The translations under genes and the position numbers were made by a program. 64,000 nucleotides of DNA from Polaribacter litorisediminis. Lineage in GTDB: Bacteria; Bacteroidota; Bacteroidia; Flavobacteriales; Flavobacteriaceae. The notes under the pieces were generated by a model that was not told where the DNA came from, made no database searches, and saw nothing but the letters and a program-made list of their open reading frames with translations. This document shows positions 9,327 to 17,886 of this stretch, one piece after another (within the stretch, counting starts at the first letter, position 1; each line of letters opens with the position of its first letter). The stretch spans positions 1,165,001 to 1,229,000 of the forward strand of contig NZ_CP082966.1 of NCBI RefSeq assembly GCF_019968605.1. Direction: 5' to 3'.

Positions 9327-9491
9327 TTATTCTTCTTTCTTTTTAGGTTCGCGTTTAGCATCTTTTAAAGCCTGCATGAGCATCCATTCTATTTGCCCGT
9401 TTGTAGAGCGAAATTCATCAGCAGCCCATTTTTCAATAGCTTTGATCATATCTTCATTAACTCGCAACGCGAAAGCTTTTTTCTTCGCCAT
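9327..9491 (-). CDS. Small Arc-family (ribbon-helix-helix-like) DNA-binding protein
   Basis: 54 aa, starting MAKKKAFALRVNED and ending KREPKKKEE. The N-terminal strand (KKKAFALRVNED), a helix (MIKAIEKWAADEF) and a second helix (TNGQIEWMLMQALKDAKR) fit the Arc/MetJ ribbon-helix-helix layout. The basic, lysine-rich ends are typical of DNA-binding proteins. The start is only 5 bp beyond the stop of the alpha/beta hydrolase gene, so it is the last gene of that operon. It could regulate this operon or a distant target; nothing here tells which. Confidence 0.85.
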   Translation of the reverse strand: MAKKKAFALRVNEDMIKAIEKWAADEFRSTNGQIEWMLMQALKDAKREPKKKEE

Positions 9492-9496
9492 TTCTT

Positions 9497-10423
9497 CTAC
9501 TTTTTTACAAATGAAACAATAGTTTCTGTAAGTTTTGTGGATAAAGGATATTCTGCAGAGAAGTATGATTTTAAATTGTCTTCCTCTTTTTGAATATCTT
9601 TTAATACATGATTCATATTTTCTATAATTACCAATTCTGATGTTGGTTTTGCTGCATGCAAGGCTTTAGCATCATCAACTTTTACTTGCATGTCTTTCGT
9701 TCCGTTAATAATCAAAATAGGAATATTTATTTTTTTTATTTCTTCTAGCGGGTTTAGCGCCATCCACGAAGCAAAAAAAGGTTGATTTGGTTTTGATAGA
9801 AGAGCTAATAAATTTGGATTTACTTCTTTAATATCTCCTGTTTCTTTTAGTTCTTTAAATTGCTCTTCAGCAATTTTACCAATCTCAATACTTTGTTTGT
9901 TTATTTGTTTTACTAAGGTTTTATTTACACTTTCTCCTGCACCAGCAATAGAAATGTATTTGTCTACATTTTCTATAGCCAACATTGCAATTAAAGAACC
10001 TTGACTGTGACCGACTAAAATAATTTCAGAAAAGCGCTCATCATTTTTAAAATAATTGACCACTTCTTTGGCATCTAGAATGAAATCTGTAATTAAAATA
10101 CCATCGCTTAAAAAAGGAGTATTTTTTGAATTTGCAGTTCTCTTATCATAACTAAAAAAAGCAATTCCTTCATTATTTACAGCATCTCTAAATTGCTTAA
10201 TATAATTGGCTTTTACATTTTGTGCAGGTTGATTTCCATTTCTATCAACAGGACCAGAGCCATGTACCCAAATTATTAAAGGTTGATTTTCTGATGAATA
10301 GGTTAAAGTTCCTGGCAACTGAATTGCCATATTATTGATATTGATTTCTTCGGATTTTACTTGTGCAAAAGTAATTGCAATGCTAAAAATTGATAAACAT
10401 AAAGAAGTTAAAATACGTATCAT
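9497..10423 (-). CDS. Secreted alpha/beta hydrolase (serine aminopeptidase / S33-like)
   Basis: 308 aa. Signal peptide MIRILTSLCLSIFSIAITFAQ. The alpha/beta-hydrolase core shows IIWVHGSGPVDRNG (oxyanion region), GHSQGSL (nucleophile elbow, Ser), INGTKDMQV (acid region, Asp) and ENMNHVLKD (catalytic His). The triad is therefore complete. The substrate is unknown; an esterase or peptidase acting in the periplasm is the family expectation. It begins 1 bp after the stop of the upstream 174-aa gene, so the two are probably translationally coupled. Confidence 0.88.
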   Translation of the reverse strand: MIRILTSLCLSIFSIAITFAQVKSEEININNMAIQLPGTLTYSSENQPLIIWVHGSGPVDRNGNQPAQNVKANYIKQFRDAVNNEGIAFFSYDKRTANSKNTPFLSDGILITDFILDAKEVVNYFKNDERFSEIILVGHSQGSLIAMLAIENVDKYISIAGAGESVNKTLVKQINKQSIEIGKIAEEQFKELKETGDIKEVNPNLLALLSKPNQPFFASWMALNPLEEIKKINIPILIINGTKDMQVKVDDAKALHAAKPTSELVIIENMNHVLKDIQKEEDNLKSYFSAEYPLSTKLTETIVSFVKK

Positions 10424-10424
10424 T

Positions 10425-10949
10425 TTAGTTAATTTTTGATTTATAGGTTTCTAAAACACTTTTTGCTTCATTTTCTTTTTGAGTACCAATTAATAATTTC
10501 TTTCCACTTTTAAGAATTAATTGAATACCAATATTTCCAGAAATATTTACCGCTTCTTCTTTGCCTTTATTAAAAAAAAAGCCACCTCTTAATCCCCAGC
10601 CACCAAATTCACTAATAGGTAAATAAGTTCTAACACCTACTTTTTCAATTTTATCCCAAGAGATTTTTTTCATAGAAAAATGAAACGGATAAAATTGATA
10701 TTGAATACCTTCTTGATCAATTCTGGTGGAAAGTTTCATAAAGAAAATAAGAAGTGTTAACAAGAACATACTGACTGTAAAAATTATCAATCCTACATCT
10801 GACATTGGTTTCTGTCCTAAAGGTATTTTATAAATGACCTGTTGAATAATTCCATAAACACCAAACAAGAACGGAACACCAATGGCAACTATTAGAATAA
10901 TAATTAGCCAAGATTGTGTAAAACGTTGTTCTTCTTTAAAAACTTTCAT
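10425..10949 (-). CDS. Small membrane protein with two predicted helices
   Basis: 174 aa. Two hydrophobic segments (WLIIILIVAIGVPFLFG and VGLIIFTVSMFLLTLLIFFM) precede a soluble beta-rich C-terminal half (DQEGIQYQFYPFHFSMKKISWDKIEKVGVRTY, GIQLILKSGKKLLIGTQ) that looks like a PH-like domain behind a membrane anchor. I do not recognise a named family with certainty. It lies between the DUF4177-like pair and the hydrolase in the same operon. Confidence 0.8.
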   Translation of the reverse strand: MKVFKEEQRFTQSWLIIILIVAIGVPFLFGVYGIIQQVIYKIPLGQKPMSDVGLIIFTVSMFLLTLLIFFMKLSTRIDQEGIQYQFYPFHFSMKKISWDKIEKVGVRTYLPISEFGGWGLRGGFFFNKGKEEAVNISGNIGIQLILKSGKKLLIGTQKENEAKSVLETYKSKIN

Positions 10950-10951
10950 AA

Positions 10952-11119
10952 TTATCGGTTTTTATCTTTTTCTAAAAGAGCGTAAACACCACCATTCGTA
11001 TTACAGTATACATTTATGACACGCCAACCTTGTTTTGCATGGGAATTGATTTCATCTTCAAAATTATTTTGACTATTGGACCAGCTCATTTTTTGTTTCA
11101 AAAATTTATATTCTTTCAT
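10952..11119 (-). CDS. DUF4177-like small protein, copy 1
   Basis: 55 aa, starting MKEYKFLKQKMSWSNSQNNF and ending LLEKDKNR. The pattern of a short strand, a helix (FEDEINSHAKQGW) and strands ending in a hydrophobic LLEK is that of DUF4177 (MxYK...ln.l...GWel). It is clearly paralogous to the next gene (same MKEYK start, HA[KR][QE]GW core and EK(D)KNR end). The stop is 2 bp before the start of the 174-aa membrane protein gene. Confidence 0.8.
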   Translation of the reverse strand: MKEYKFLKQKMSWSNSQNNFEDEINSHAKQGWRVINVYCNTNGGVYALLEKDKNR

Positions 11120-11121
11120 TC

Positions 11122-11280
11122 TTATCGGTTTTTCTCTCTTTCTAAAATCATACTATTCCAACCATGAGGAATTTCTTTAAAAATCCAACCTTCTCTGGCA
11201 TGCAGATTTAGTAAGTCTTCAAAATTTTGTGATCTATTTCTAAACCCTAGTTTTAATTCAACTATTTTATATTCTTTCAT
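11122..11280 (-). CDS. DUF4177-like small protein, copy 2
   Basis: 52 aa, starting MKEYKIVELKLGFRNRSQNF and ending LEREKNR. It has the same fold pattern as its neighbour (FEDLLNLHAREGW), so the two form a tandem duplicate separated by 2 bp. Function unknown. The operon runs from the SPFH gene upstream, after a 155-bp gap in which I see no gene. Confidence 0.8.
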   Translation of the reverse strand: MKEYKIVELKLGFRNRSQNFEDLLNLHAREGWIFKEIPHGWNSMILEREKNR

Positions 11281-11435
11281 ATGAATTGATATGCTTAATT
11301 TTTATTCTTGAATTTCTTTTTTTTAGATTCTCCAAAACTCCGTTTTCCAATTGATATTTTTTAAGAGTATTCAACTTGATATTTTATTTTATGAACCTTG
11401 AGTTTCTTCCCTTAGGCAAGATTAAGATGGGTTAA

Positions 11436-12296
11436 TTAATGACTTAATGTACCGGCATTTACCACAGGACTCGCTTCTTTATCACCACATAAAATAACCA
11501 ATAAGTTGCTAACCATTGCTGCTTTTCGCTCATCATCTAACTCAACAATTTGTTTTCTATTTAGTTCATTCAAAGCCATTTCTACCATTTCAACTGCACC
11601 TTGTACAATTTTATGTCTTGCTGCTACAATAGCTGTAGCTTGCTGTCTTTTTAACATTGCAGAAGCAATTTCTTGTGCATAAGCTAAATATCCAATTCTA
11701 GCTTCTAAAACCTCTATACCCGCAATGGATAAACGTTCTTCTATTTCTTTTTCTAAAGCTTCAGAAACTTCATTAACACTAGAACGTAATGTAATATCTT
11801 CATCATGGCCTTCATCCGCAAAATTGTCATAAGGATACATACTTGCTAACTTTCTAACCGCTGCATCCGTTTGTACACGGACAAAATTTTCATAATTATC
11901 AACATCAAAAGCAGCTTTGTAGGTATTGGTTACTCGCCAAACCAAAATGGTCGAAATCATAATTGGGTTTCCTAGTTTGTCATTTACCTTTAAACGCTCA
12001 CTGTCAAAGTTACTAGCTCTTAAAGAAATTTTCTTTTTCGTAAAAAATGGATTTGCCCAATACAAACCGTTTTCTTTGATAGTACCTACATACTTACCAA
12101 AAAGTAGAATAACTTTAGAAGTATTGGGGTTCACTAAAATAAAACCAAAAAATCCGATAAAACCAAGCAATATTGCTGGTATATACATAGGAGTTTGTTG
12201 TATAAAGGACATGGCTATGCCTCCAAAAAATAATACTAAAACAACTACTAACATTAGGTAACCATTTGCTAGCTTAATAATTTTTTCTGCTTTCAT
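11436..12296 (-). CDS. SPFH / Band 7 domain membrane protein
   Basis: 286 aa. Two N-terminal hydrophobic segments (LMLVVVLVLFFGGIAMSF, IPAILLGFIGFFGFILV) are followed by a Band 7 domain (GLYWANPFFTKKKISLRASNFDSERLKVNDKLGNP, VLEARIGYLAYAQEIASAMLKRQQATAIVAARHKIV). Such proteins oligomerise on the membrane and act as scaffolds for proteases or lipid domains. The length fits the short SPFH subgroup of Bacteroidota. It heads the minus-strand group that runs down to the Arc-like gene. Confidence 0.92.
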   Translation of the reverse strand: MKAEKIIKLANGYLMLVVVLVLFFGGIAMSFIQQTPMYIPAILLGFIGFFGFILVNPNTSKVILLFGKYVGTIKENGLYWANPFFTKKKISLRASNFDSERLKVNDKLGNPIMISTILVWRVTNTYKAAFDVDNYENFVRVQTDAAVRKLASMYPYDNFADEGHDEDITLRSSVNEVSEALEKEIEERLSIAGIEVLEARIGYLAYAQEIASAMLKRQQATAIVAARHKIVQGAVEMVEMALNELNRKQIVELDDERKAAMVSNLLVILCGDKEASPVVNAGTLSH

Positions 12297-12333
12297 TTTT
12301 ATTTGTTTTTATTATGATATTAAATTGATATCA

Positions 12334-12366
12334 CAAATATATCAAATTATTTTCTTGTTTTCCAAA
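12334..12366 (-). promoter_or_regulatory. Putative promoter of the SPFH operon
   Basis: On the minus strand TTTGG is followed after about 21 bp by TATATTTG (12334-12341), matching the Bacteroidota consensus TTTG-N-TAnnTTTG. TTGATA and TATCAA half-sites flank the -7 box (12325-12346) and could be an operator. The distance to the SPFH start at 12296 is suitable. Confidence 0.5.
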
Positions 12367-12386
12367 TTTCTTGGTAAATATTTTCT

Positions 12387-12394
12387 TAAATTTG
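12387..12394 (+). promoter_or_regulatory. Putative -7 box for the S1/P1 nuclease gene
   Basis: TAAATTTG lies 26 bp before the ATG at 12421. No convincing -33 TTTG is seen at the expected spacing. It faces away from the SPFH promoter. Confidence 0.4.
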
Positions 12395-12420
12395 CCCGAA
12401 CCTAAATTTATAAGCTACAC

Positions 12421-13203
12421 ATGAAAATTAAATTATTGTTATTAATTCCTTTCTTTTTCTTTGCAAAATCTTCTGAAGAGGATGCTATTTTTTGGGGACA
12501 GAATGGACATAGAGTTACTGGAAAAATTGCAGAGAAACATTTAACAAAAAAAGCTAAAAGAAATATTGATAAAATTTTAAAAGGTGAAAGTTTGGCTTTT
12601 GTGTCTACGTTTGCTGATGAAATAAAGTCGGAGAGAAAGTATAGAGAATTTTCTCCTTGGCATTATGTAAACATGAAATTAGATCAAACCTATGCAGAGG
12701 CAGAAAAAAATCCAAAAGGAGATTTAGTTACCGCAATTGATAAATGCATCACCGTATTAAAAGACGAGAATAGTAGTGAAGAAGACCGTGTTTTTTATCT
12801 AAAATTATTGATTCATTTTGTGGGTGATTTGCATCAACCTATGCATATCGGACAAAAAGAAGACAAAGGAGGAAATGATTTTCAGGTGCAATGGTTTGGA
12901 GAAGGAACAAATATGCATTCAGTTTGGGACACCAAAATGATTGAAGCATGGAATATGAGTTATATAGAACTAGCGGATAATGCCAAATACTTATCAAAAA
13001 AACAGATAGAAAGTATTGAAAAAGGTTCTGTTTTAGATTGGGTTGAAGAAATACATCAGATCACAAAAAAAGTATATGCATCTGCAAAAAGTGGCGAAAA
13101 TTTGAGATATAGATATTCTTATGATCACTTTGCTATTGTAAGATCGCAGTTGCAAAAAGGAGGAATTCGTTTGGCTAAAATTCTAAATGATATTTACGGA
13201 TAA
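12421..13203 (+). CDS. S1/P1-type zinc-dependent nuclease (phospholipase C/P1 nuclease fold)
   Basis: 260 aa. After a short signal peptide the mature protein begins with W (WGQNGHRVTG), whose N-terminal Trp normally ligates zinc in this family. Further family ligands are visible: AD (STFADEIKSE), H (SPWHYVNM), HFVGDLHQPMH and the GGND..H segment (KGGNDFQVQWFGEGTNMHSVWD). The enzyme should hydrolyse single-stranded DNA/RNA and 3'-phosphates in the periplasm or outside the cell, supplying phosphate or nucleosides. Length and motif order are normal. It has its own terminator. Confidence 0.93.
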   Translation: MKIKLLLLIPFFFFAKSSEEDAIFWGQNGHRVTGKIAEKHLTKKAKRNIDKILKGESLAFVSTFADEIKSERKYREFSPWHYVNMKLDQTYAEAEKNPKGDLVTAIDKCITVLKDENSSEEDRVFYLKLLIHFVGDLHQPMHIGQKEDKGGNDFQVQWFGEGTNMHSVWDTKMIEAWNMSYIELADNAKYLSKKQIESIEKGSVLDWVEEIHQITKKVYASAKSGENLRYRYSYDHFAIVRSQLQKGGIRLAKILNDIYG

Positions 13204-13226
13204 TTAGTTCAATCTTTTCATAGCAT

Positions 13227-13261
13227 AAAGCTCCACAAGTATTTACTTTTGGAGCTTTTTT
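13227..13261 (+). terminator. Terminator after the S1/P1 nuclease gene
   Basis: Perfect arms AAAGCTCCA and TGGAGCTTT with a 15-base loop and a following T-run. Confidence 0.85.
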
Positions 13262-13318
13262 GTTAATAATGAGTTAATTATTTTATCGCATCTTTTTATT
13301 GATGTAATTTTATAACTT

Positions 13319-13852
13319 ATGAAAACTCAATATTATTTTATTTTACTTGCTTGTTTTTTACTTGCCTGTAATAAGCAAACAAAGAATACTAATTCAACAG
13401 GTAAAAAAGTAGAAACTTCCCTGAATATTACTACTGTAAAATCTTACAATTACAATCAGTTAAAACCTTTATTAGAAAAAGAAGATGATCAAATTTATGT
13501 TGTTAATTTTTGGGCAACTTGGTGTGCACCTTGCGTTAAAGAATTACCTTATTTTGAAAGAATTAAAAAAGAGTATGCTTCTAAAAATGTAAATGTGTTA
13601 TTAGTAAGTTTAGATTTTCCGAAACAAGTAGAAAAAAAATTGATTCCTTTTATAAATAAGAAAAACATACAATCTGAAGTAGTCTTGTTAGATGATATAA
13701 ACGAAGATTTTTGGATAAAAGCGATCGATAAAGAGTGGAGTGGAGCCTTGCCTGCAACCTTAATTTACAACAAGAATAAAAGAAAATTTTACGAAAAATC
13801 CTTTGATTTTGAAACTTTAGAAAATGAATTAAAAACCTTTTTAAATCCATAA
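13319..13852 (+). CDS. TlpA-like thioredoxin-fold lipoprotein
   Basis: 177 aa. The signal peptide ends in a lipobox (LLAC, Cys17). The thioredoxin fold carries the redox motif WCAPC (Cys69/Cys72) after VVNFWAT, and a cis-Pro segment ALPATLIYN. This is a TlpA/ResA-type periplasmic disulfide reductase, anchored by lipid. Its stop is 3 bp before the next thioredoxin-like gene, so the two are cotranscribed and probably work on the same extracytoplasmic targets. Confidence 0.92.
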   Translation: MKTQYYFILLACFLLACNKQTKNTNSTGKKVETSLNITTVKSYNYNQLKPLLEKEDDQIYVVNFWATWCAPCVKELPYFERIKKEYASKNVNVLLVSLDFPKQVEKKLIPFINKKNIQSEVVLLDDINEDFWIKAIDKEWSGALPATLIYNKNKRKFYEKSFDFETLENELKTFLNP

Positions 13853-13855
13853 ATT

Positions 13856-14464
13856 ATGAAAACAATCAAACGAATTTTATTAATGGCAGTTGTTTTAATA
13901 GCTACAGCAGCCTTTACAACCAAATCAGAGAATGGTTATGCTGTTGGAGATACAGTAGAAGATTTTAGTTTAAAAAACATAGATGACCGTATGGTATCTT
14001 TATCAGATTACAAAGATGCCAAAGGTTTTATCGTGGTGTTTACGTGTAATATGTGTCCGTATTCAGTTGCGAATGAAGATAGAATCATCGCTTTAGACAA
14101 TAAATACAAGGCAAAAGGATACCCTGTGATTGCTATCAACCCAAATGACCCAGCGGCATCAAAAGGAGATGGTTTTGAAGACATGAAAGTAAGAGCTACT
14201 GAAAAAGGTTTTACTTTTCCTTATTTGTTTGATGAAGGGCAAAATGTGTATCCAAAATTCGGAGCATCAAAAACGCCTCATGTCTATATCATTACAAAAA
14301 ATGACATGAAAGTGCAATATATAGGGGCTATTGATAATAGTTCTAGAAACCCGGATGCCGTTACAGAAAAATATGTTGAAAATGCAGTGGATGCTTTGTT
14401 ATCCGGAAAAAAGATACAGAAAACCGAAACTAGAGCAATAGGCTGTTCTATTAAAGTGATCTAA
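13856..14464 (+). CDS. Exported thioredoxin/peroxiredoxin-like protein with CNMC motif
   Basis: 202 aa. Signal peptide (KRILLMAVVLIATAAFT). The AhpC/TSA-like domain (AVGDTVEDFSLKNIDDRMVSLSDYK) has the motif FTCNMCPYS (Cys64, Cys67) in place of the classic WCxxC. A second-half segment (GASKTPHVYIITKN) supplies the cis-Pro. Such proteins are common next to TlpA-like proteins in Flavobacteriia and are predicted thiol oxidoreductases in the periplasm; the exact reaction is not known. Confidence 0.9.
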   Translation: MKTIKRILLMAVVLIATAAFTTKSENGYAVGDTVEDFSLKNIDDRMVSLSDYKDAKGFIVVFTCNMCPYSVANEDRIIALDNKYKAKGYPVIAINPNDPAASKGDGFEDMKVRATEKGFTFPYLFDEGQNVYPKFGASKTPHVYIITKNDMKVQYIGAIDNSSRNPDAVTEKYVENAVDALLSGKKIQKTETRAIGCSIKVI

Positions 14465-14497
14465 TGGTATGCTATTTATTTCAATTTTTTTGCAAAT

Positions 14498-14534
14498 ATA
14501 AAACCCCAATTTTTTAATTTGGGGTTTTATATTT
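14498..14534 (+). terminator. Terminator shared by convergent genes
   Basis: Arms ATAAAACCCCAA and TTGGGGTTTTAT around a T-rich loop lie between the converging thioredoxin-like gene and the acyl-CoA synthetase gene. The hairpin can serve both strands. Confidence 0.8.
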
Positions 14535-14555
14535 TATTACGTTTAATTTAAAAAT

Positions 14556-16334
14556 TTAACCATATATTTTGGTATACAAATCTTGGTATATCTTCTTAAT
14601 AACTGCTCGTTTCATTTTCATGGTTGGGGTTAAATGTCCGCCATCTATAGACCATTCATCTGGAGTTAATTCAAAACGTTTAATTTGTTCCCATTTTCCA
14701 AATTGAAGATTACAATCGTTTATTGCTTCTTGAATTTTTGCAATTACTTTTTCGTTAGTTGTTAAATCTTTATTTGAACTAAAAGCAATGTCATGATCTT
14801 TTGCCCAATCTCTTAAATATTCAAAATTTGGCTGAATAATAGCTGCAGGCATTTTTTCATTCTCACCAACGACCATTACTTGTTCTATAAATAAAGATTG
14901 TTTTAGTTCTCCTTCTAGTAAAGGTGGAATTACATATTTACCTCCAGAAGTTTTAAACATTTCTTTGGTTCTACCCGTAATTTTTAGGAAGCCATCTTTA
15001 TCCAATTCCCCTTTATCTCCGGTATGAAAATAACCATCTTTGATAACTTCGGCTGTTTTTTTAGCATCTTTATAGTAACCTTGCATTACATTAGGTCCTT
15101 TTACTAAAATCTCTCCATTATCTGCAATTTTCACTTCAACATTACTAATAACTCGACCAACAGTTCCCACTCTAAATCCTCTTTTACCATTTTGTTCAAC
15201 AAAATTTACAGAAGTTACTGGCGATGTTTCCGTTAAACCATAACCTTCCATAATGGGCATTCCTGCTGCTGCAAAAATTCGTGTTAACCTTTGCTGTAAA
15301 GCAGAAGCTCCAGAAACCATCAGTTTAAGTTCTCCTCCTAGAGCAGCTTGCCATTTAGAAAAAATAAGCTTCCGTGCTACACCTAGTTGCTTTTCATACC
15401 ACCAACCATTTGCACCATAAGGTTCATATCGTAACCCCAAGTTTACAGCCCAGAAAAATAATTTCTTTTTTATTCCTGTTAGATCTTCTCCTTTTAAAAT
15501 AATTTTGTCATAAATTTTTTCATACAAACGCGGAACAGCCGTCATCACATTTGGTTTAATGTCCTGAGCATTTTCGGTTAATTTATCAAGACCTTCAGCA
15601 AAGTAAATTTCTGTTCCACAATATTGATACAAATACAAAATCATACGTTCAAAAACATGACAAACAGGTAAGAAGCTTAACGCTTTATCTTTTCCTTTCT
15701 CTAAAGGAACACTTTCTTCACTTGTAATAACATTAGAAACAATGTTTCCATGAGATAACATTACTCCTTTTGGTTTTCCAGTAGTTCCGGAAGTATAAAT
15801 TAAAGTAGCTAAATCTCCTGATTTTACAGCTTTTTTTCTAATTTCTACTTCCTTTTGATTCTGAGTATCTTTTCCTAATTCTAGAATTTCTTTCCAACTT
15901 TTTTCTCCAGCAATATCATCAAAAGTATAAATTCCTTTAAGTTTTGTGTTTCCTTTAATCTGGTTTAACTTTTCTATGATGGTAATGTCCGATACAAAAC
16001 AATAAATAGCTTCAGAATGATTCAATACATATTCATAATCTTCTTTAGAAATTGTTGGGTAAATGGGCACTGTTTGTGCACCTGTTTGCAGCGCACCAAT
16101 ATCACAAATATTCCATTCTGTTCTATTGGTAGTAGAAATTATTGCAATTTTATCATTGGGTTGAATACCAAGTTTTAGCAAACCTCTACTTAATTGATTG
16201 GACTTATCTACATATTCTTGAGAAGAAATAGATTCCCATGTACCATTATATTTGGTTGTAAAAGCTTTTTTAAGGTTATACTTTTCTAATTGATAATATG
16301 GAAAGTCAAATAACCTCGTAATTTCTGTTGGCAT
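14556..16334 (-). CDS. Long-chain fatty acid--CoA ligase (AMP-forming)
   Basis: 592 aa, the usual length for flavobacterial FadD/FAA-type ligases. The AMP-binding motif is LIYTSGTTGKPKGVMLSHGN; the A5 and A8 regions are GYGLTETSPVTSVN and YFHTGDKGELDKDGFLKITGRTKE. It activates fatty acids with ATP and CoA in the cytoplasm or at the inner membrane. Monocistronic. A perfect 9-3-9 palindrome (16362-16382) lies 28 bp upstream of the start codon and is a candidate operator. Confidence 0.92.
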   Translation of the reverse strand: MPTEITRLFDFPYYQLEKYNLKKAFTTKYNGTWESISSQEYVDKSNQLSRGLLKLGIQPNDKIAIISTTNRTEWNICDIGALQTGAQTVPIYPTISKEDYEYVLNHSEAIYCFVSDITIIEKLNQIKGNTKLKGIYTFDDIAGEKSWKEILELGKDTQNQKEVEIRKKAVKSGDLATLIYTSGTTGKPKGVMLSHGNIVSNVITSEESVPLEKGKDKALSFLPVCHVFERMILYLYQYCGTEIYFAEGLDKLTENAQDIKPNVMTAVPRLYEKIYDKIILKGEDLTGIKKKLFFWAVNLGLRYEPYGANGWWYEKQLGVARKLIFSKWQAALGGELKLMVSGASALQQRLTRIFAAAGMPIMEGYGLTETSPVTSVNFVEQNGKRGFRVGTVGRVISNVEVKIADNGEILVKGPNVMQGYYKDAKKTAEVIKDGYFHTGDKGELDKDGFLKITGRTKEMFKTSGGKYVIPPLLEGELKQSLFIEQVMVVGENEKMPAAIIQPNFEYLRDWAKDHDIAFSSNKDLTTNEKVIAKIQEAINDCNLQFGKWEQIKRFELTPDEWSIDGGHLTPTMKMKRAVIKKIYQDLYTKIYG

Positions 16335-16361
16335 ATTGTCTGTTTTTGTGTTTGCAAAATA

Positions 16362-16382
16362 GTGAAATTACTTTAATTTCAC
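16362..16382. promoter_or_regulatory. Candidate operator upstream of the acyl-CoA ligase gene
   Basis: Perfect inverted repeat GTGAAATTA-CTT-TAATTTCAC. On the minus strand it is followed by TATTTTGC, a near -7 box, 28-50 bp before the start codon of the ligase gene. Its size and position suit a dimeric repressor of fatty-acid genes. Which regulator binds is unknown. Confidence 0.5.
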
Positions 16383-16636
16383 AAATACTTATGAATAGAC
16401 TTTATATTTTATGAATTAGATATTTATTGGTCTTATTTTTTGTGTTTTTCTTTAGATGGCTGTCTTTTTAATTTAATAACCACAACTGATTTTAAGCTTT
16501 CCTAGATCCTTATTAAAGTTTGATTTTCAATTGTTTTTTTAGGGATTTTTATAAATATTGTGGTGTAAGAATTTAGTAAAAAGATTTAGCTTAATTGACT
16601 GTTTTTTAAAAATAACATACTTTTTTGAACAAAAAA
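16383..16636. other. Intergenic stretch without recognised features
   Basis: AT-rich sequence between the ligase operator and the terminator of the next minus-strand gene. I see no gene, repeat or RNA in it. Confidence 0.5.
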
Positions 16637-16662
16637 AAGGTTGATATAAAATCAACCTTGAT
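16637..16662 (-). terminator. Terminator after the pentapeptide-like gene
   Basis: Arms AAGGTTGAT and ATCAACCTT around ATAAA, with an A-run to the left that becomes a U-tract on the minus strand. Confidence 0.8.
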
Positions 16663-16682
16663 GAAACCATGTGTAATTCCTT

Positions 16683-17471
16683 TTAGTCGAAATCTTTTAA
16701 CAAATATTTATTAAAACTTCTACCATTTATTTTGGTGTATTTTGAATCGATGTCAAACCCGACTTTCATACCAGTGATATTAAAATTTCCAGAAACCTCC
16801 ATGTACTTAATATTTAAATCTTCTTTAAAATTGGTATTTTCAAAAGAAACACCATCATTAAATTTGGTGTATTTAAATACAGCTGAATCTTCAAAAACGG
16901 CATCAGCAAAACTTACATATTTTTTAAAAGTAGCGTATTTAAAAGTGGAAATTTCAGTAAAACGAGTATTAGAAAACCCAATTTCTTTATCAAACTTGGC
17001 ATATTTAAAGGTACTGTCATCCTCAAAATTAGTGCCAGTGAAGTCTGTATTTCTCTCAAAACGAGAGTACTTAAACATCGCTTTTCCCTCAAAATTACAG
17101 TTCTTAAAAATCACTTCATCTTTAAAACTAGCGGTAAAAGTATAACCAGAATCTTCATCCGGAATATATGCTAAAACATCATCTTTAAATGTGCAGTTTA
17201 CAAAAGAAATTTTTTCTTCGATTAATTTTTTTATGGTATTACCGGAGTCTCCCATATTCCACCAGCTATTTTTTTTCTTTCTTGGTAATTTCTCTAAAGC
17301 CTCCTCCATAAACGTAAAATCGAGAATTCCAACAATTGTTGCATTCTTATAAGATACGGTTTTGCCTGCTTTTAGATCTTTCATGATATTGGAAGCTTCA
17401 ATATTTTTTTGTGAATAAGATAGTGTTGAAGCAAAAATAAAAAAGAGTAGTGAAGTAATTTTAAGTTTCAT
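16683..17471 (-). CDS. Secreted pentapeptide-repeat-like protein with 20-residue FKY periodicity
   Basis: 262 aa. Signal peptide MKLKITSLLFFIFASTLSYSQ. From about residue 110 a ~20-residue unit recurs: a phrase like FE.(N/D)..F followed by (M/T)FKY..F (SMFKYSRF-type phrases at AMFKYSRF, STFKYAKF, STFKYATF, AVFKYTKF), consistent with pentapeptide-repeat right-handed beta-helix coils. The first ~100 residues contain the DLKAGKTVSYKNATIVGILDF start common to flavobacterial members. Function unknown. Its own terminator and no close partner imply single-gene transcription. Confidence 0.85.
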   Translation of the reverse strand: MKLKITSLLFFIFASTLSYSQKNIEASNIMKDLKAGKTVSYKNATIVGILDFTFMEEALEKLPRKKKNSWWNMGDSGNTIKKLIEEKISFVNCTFKDDVLAYIPDEDSGYTFTASFKDEVIFKNCNFEGKAMFKYSRFERNTDFTGTNFEDDSTFKYAKFDKEIGFSNTRFTEISTFKYATFKKYVSFADAVFEDSAVFKYTKFNDGVSFENTNFKEDLNIKYMEVSGNFNITGMKVGFDIDSKYTKINGRSFNKYLLKDFD

Positions 17472-17539
17472 TTTAGTAAGAGTTTATATGTTTTTATTTA
17501 AAGACAAAAGGAAAGTTAAAATGTGACAGTTAGAAACAG

Positions 17540-17571
17540 AAAAAGGCCAATTTAAAAAAATTAGCCTTTTG
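17540..17571. terminator. Hairpin of uncertain role upstream of the pentapeptide-like gene
   Basis: Arms AAAAGGC and GCCTTTT enclose AATTT..AAATT. It has terminator form but there is no gene on the plus strand to end, so it may be a relic. Confidence 0.4.
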
Positions 17572-17886
17572 TATATTAATTATTAGTTTCCCCCAAAACC
17601 ATGAATATAATTAACTGCGCAAATATACAAAATTTAATTAAAATTTAATTAAAACTTACTATGTTTTTAATTCGTTTAACATATAAATGACAACGCTATT
17701 TAAACTTCCTAGTAATTTTGTTACTAATTTTCTTAAGTCGCTTTGTTAAAAATTCCTTTTAATTTTAATTCCATTTCTAAAAAGGTTAAATACTTTAAAG
17801 AAGAGTGTCATCTTTCAGTATTATACCAATCAATATGGTCTTCAATCGGTTTATATAATTGAGTGTAAGAAATAAATTCTCCATAA

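Noticed and set aside
11281..11435. A further small gene between the DUF4177-like pair and the SPFH gene
   Set aside because: No frame on either strand gives a plausible small protein.
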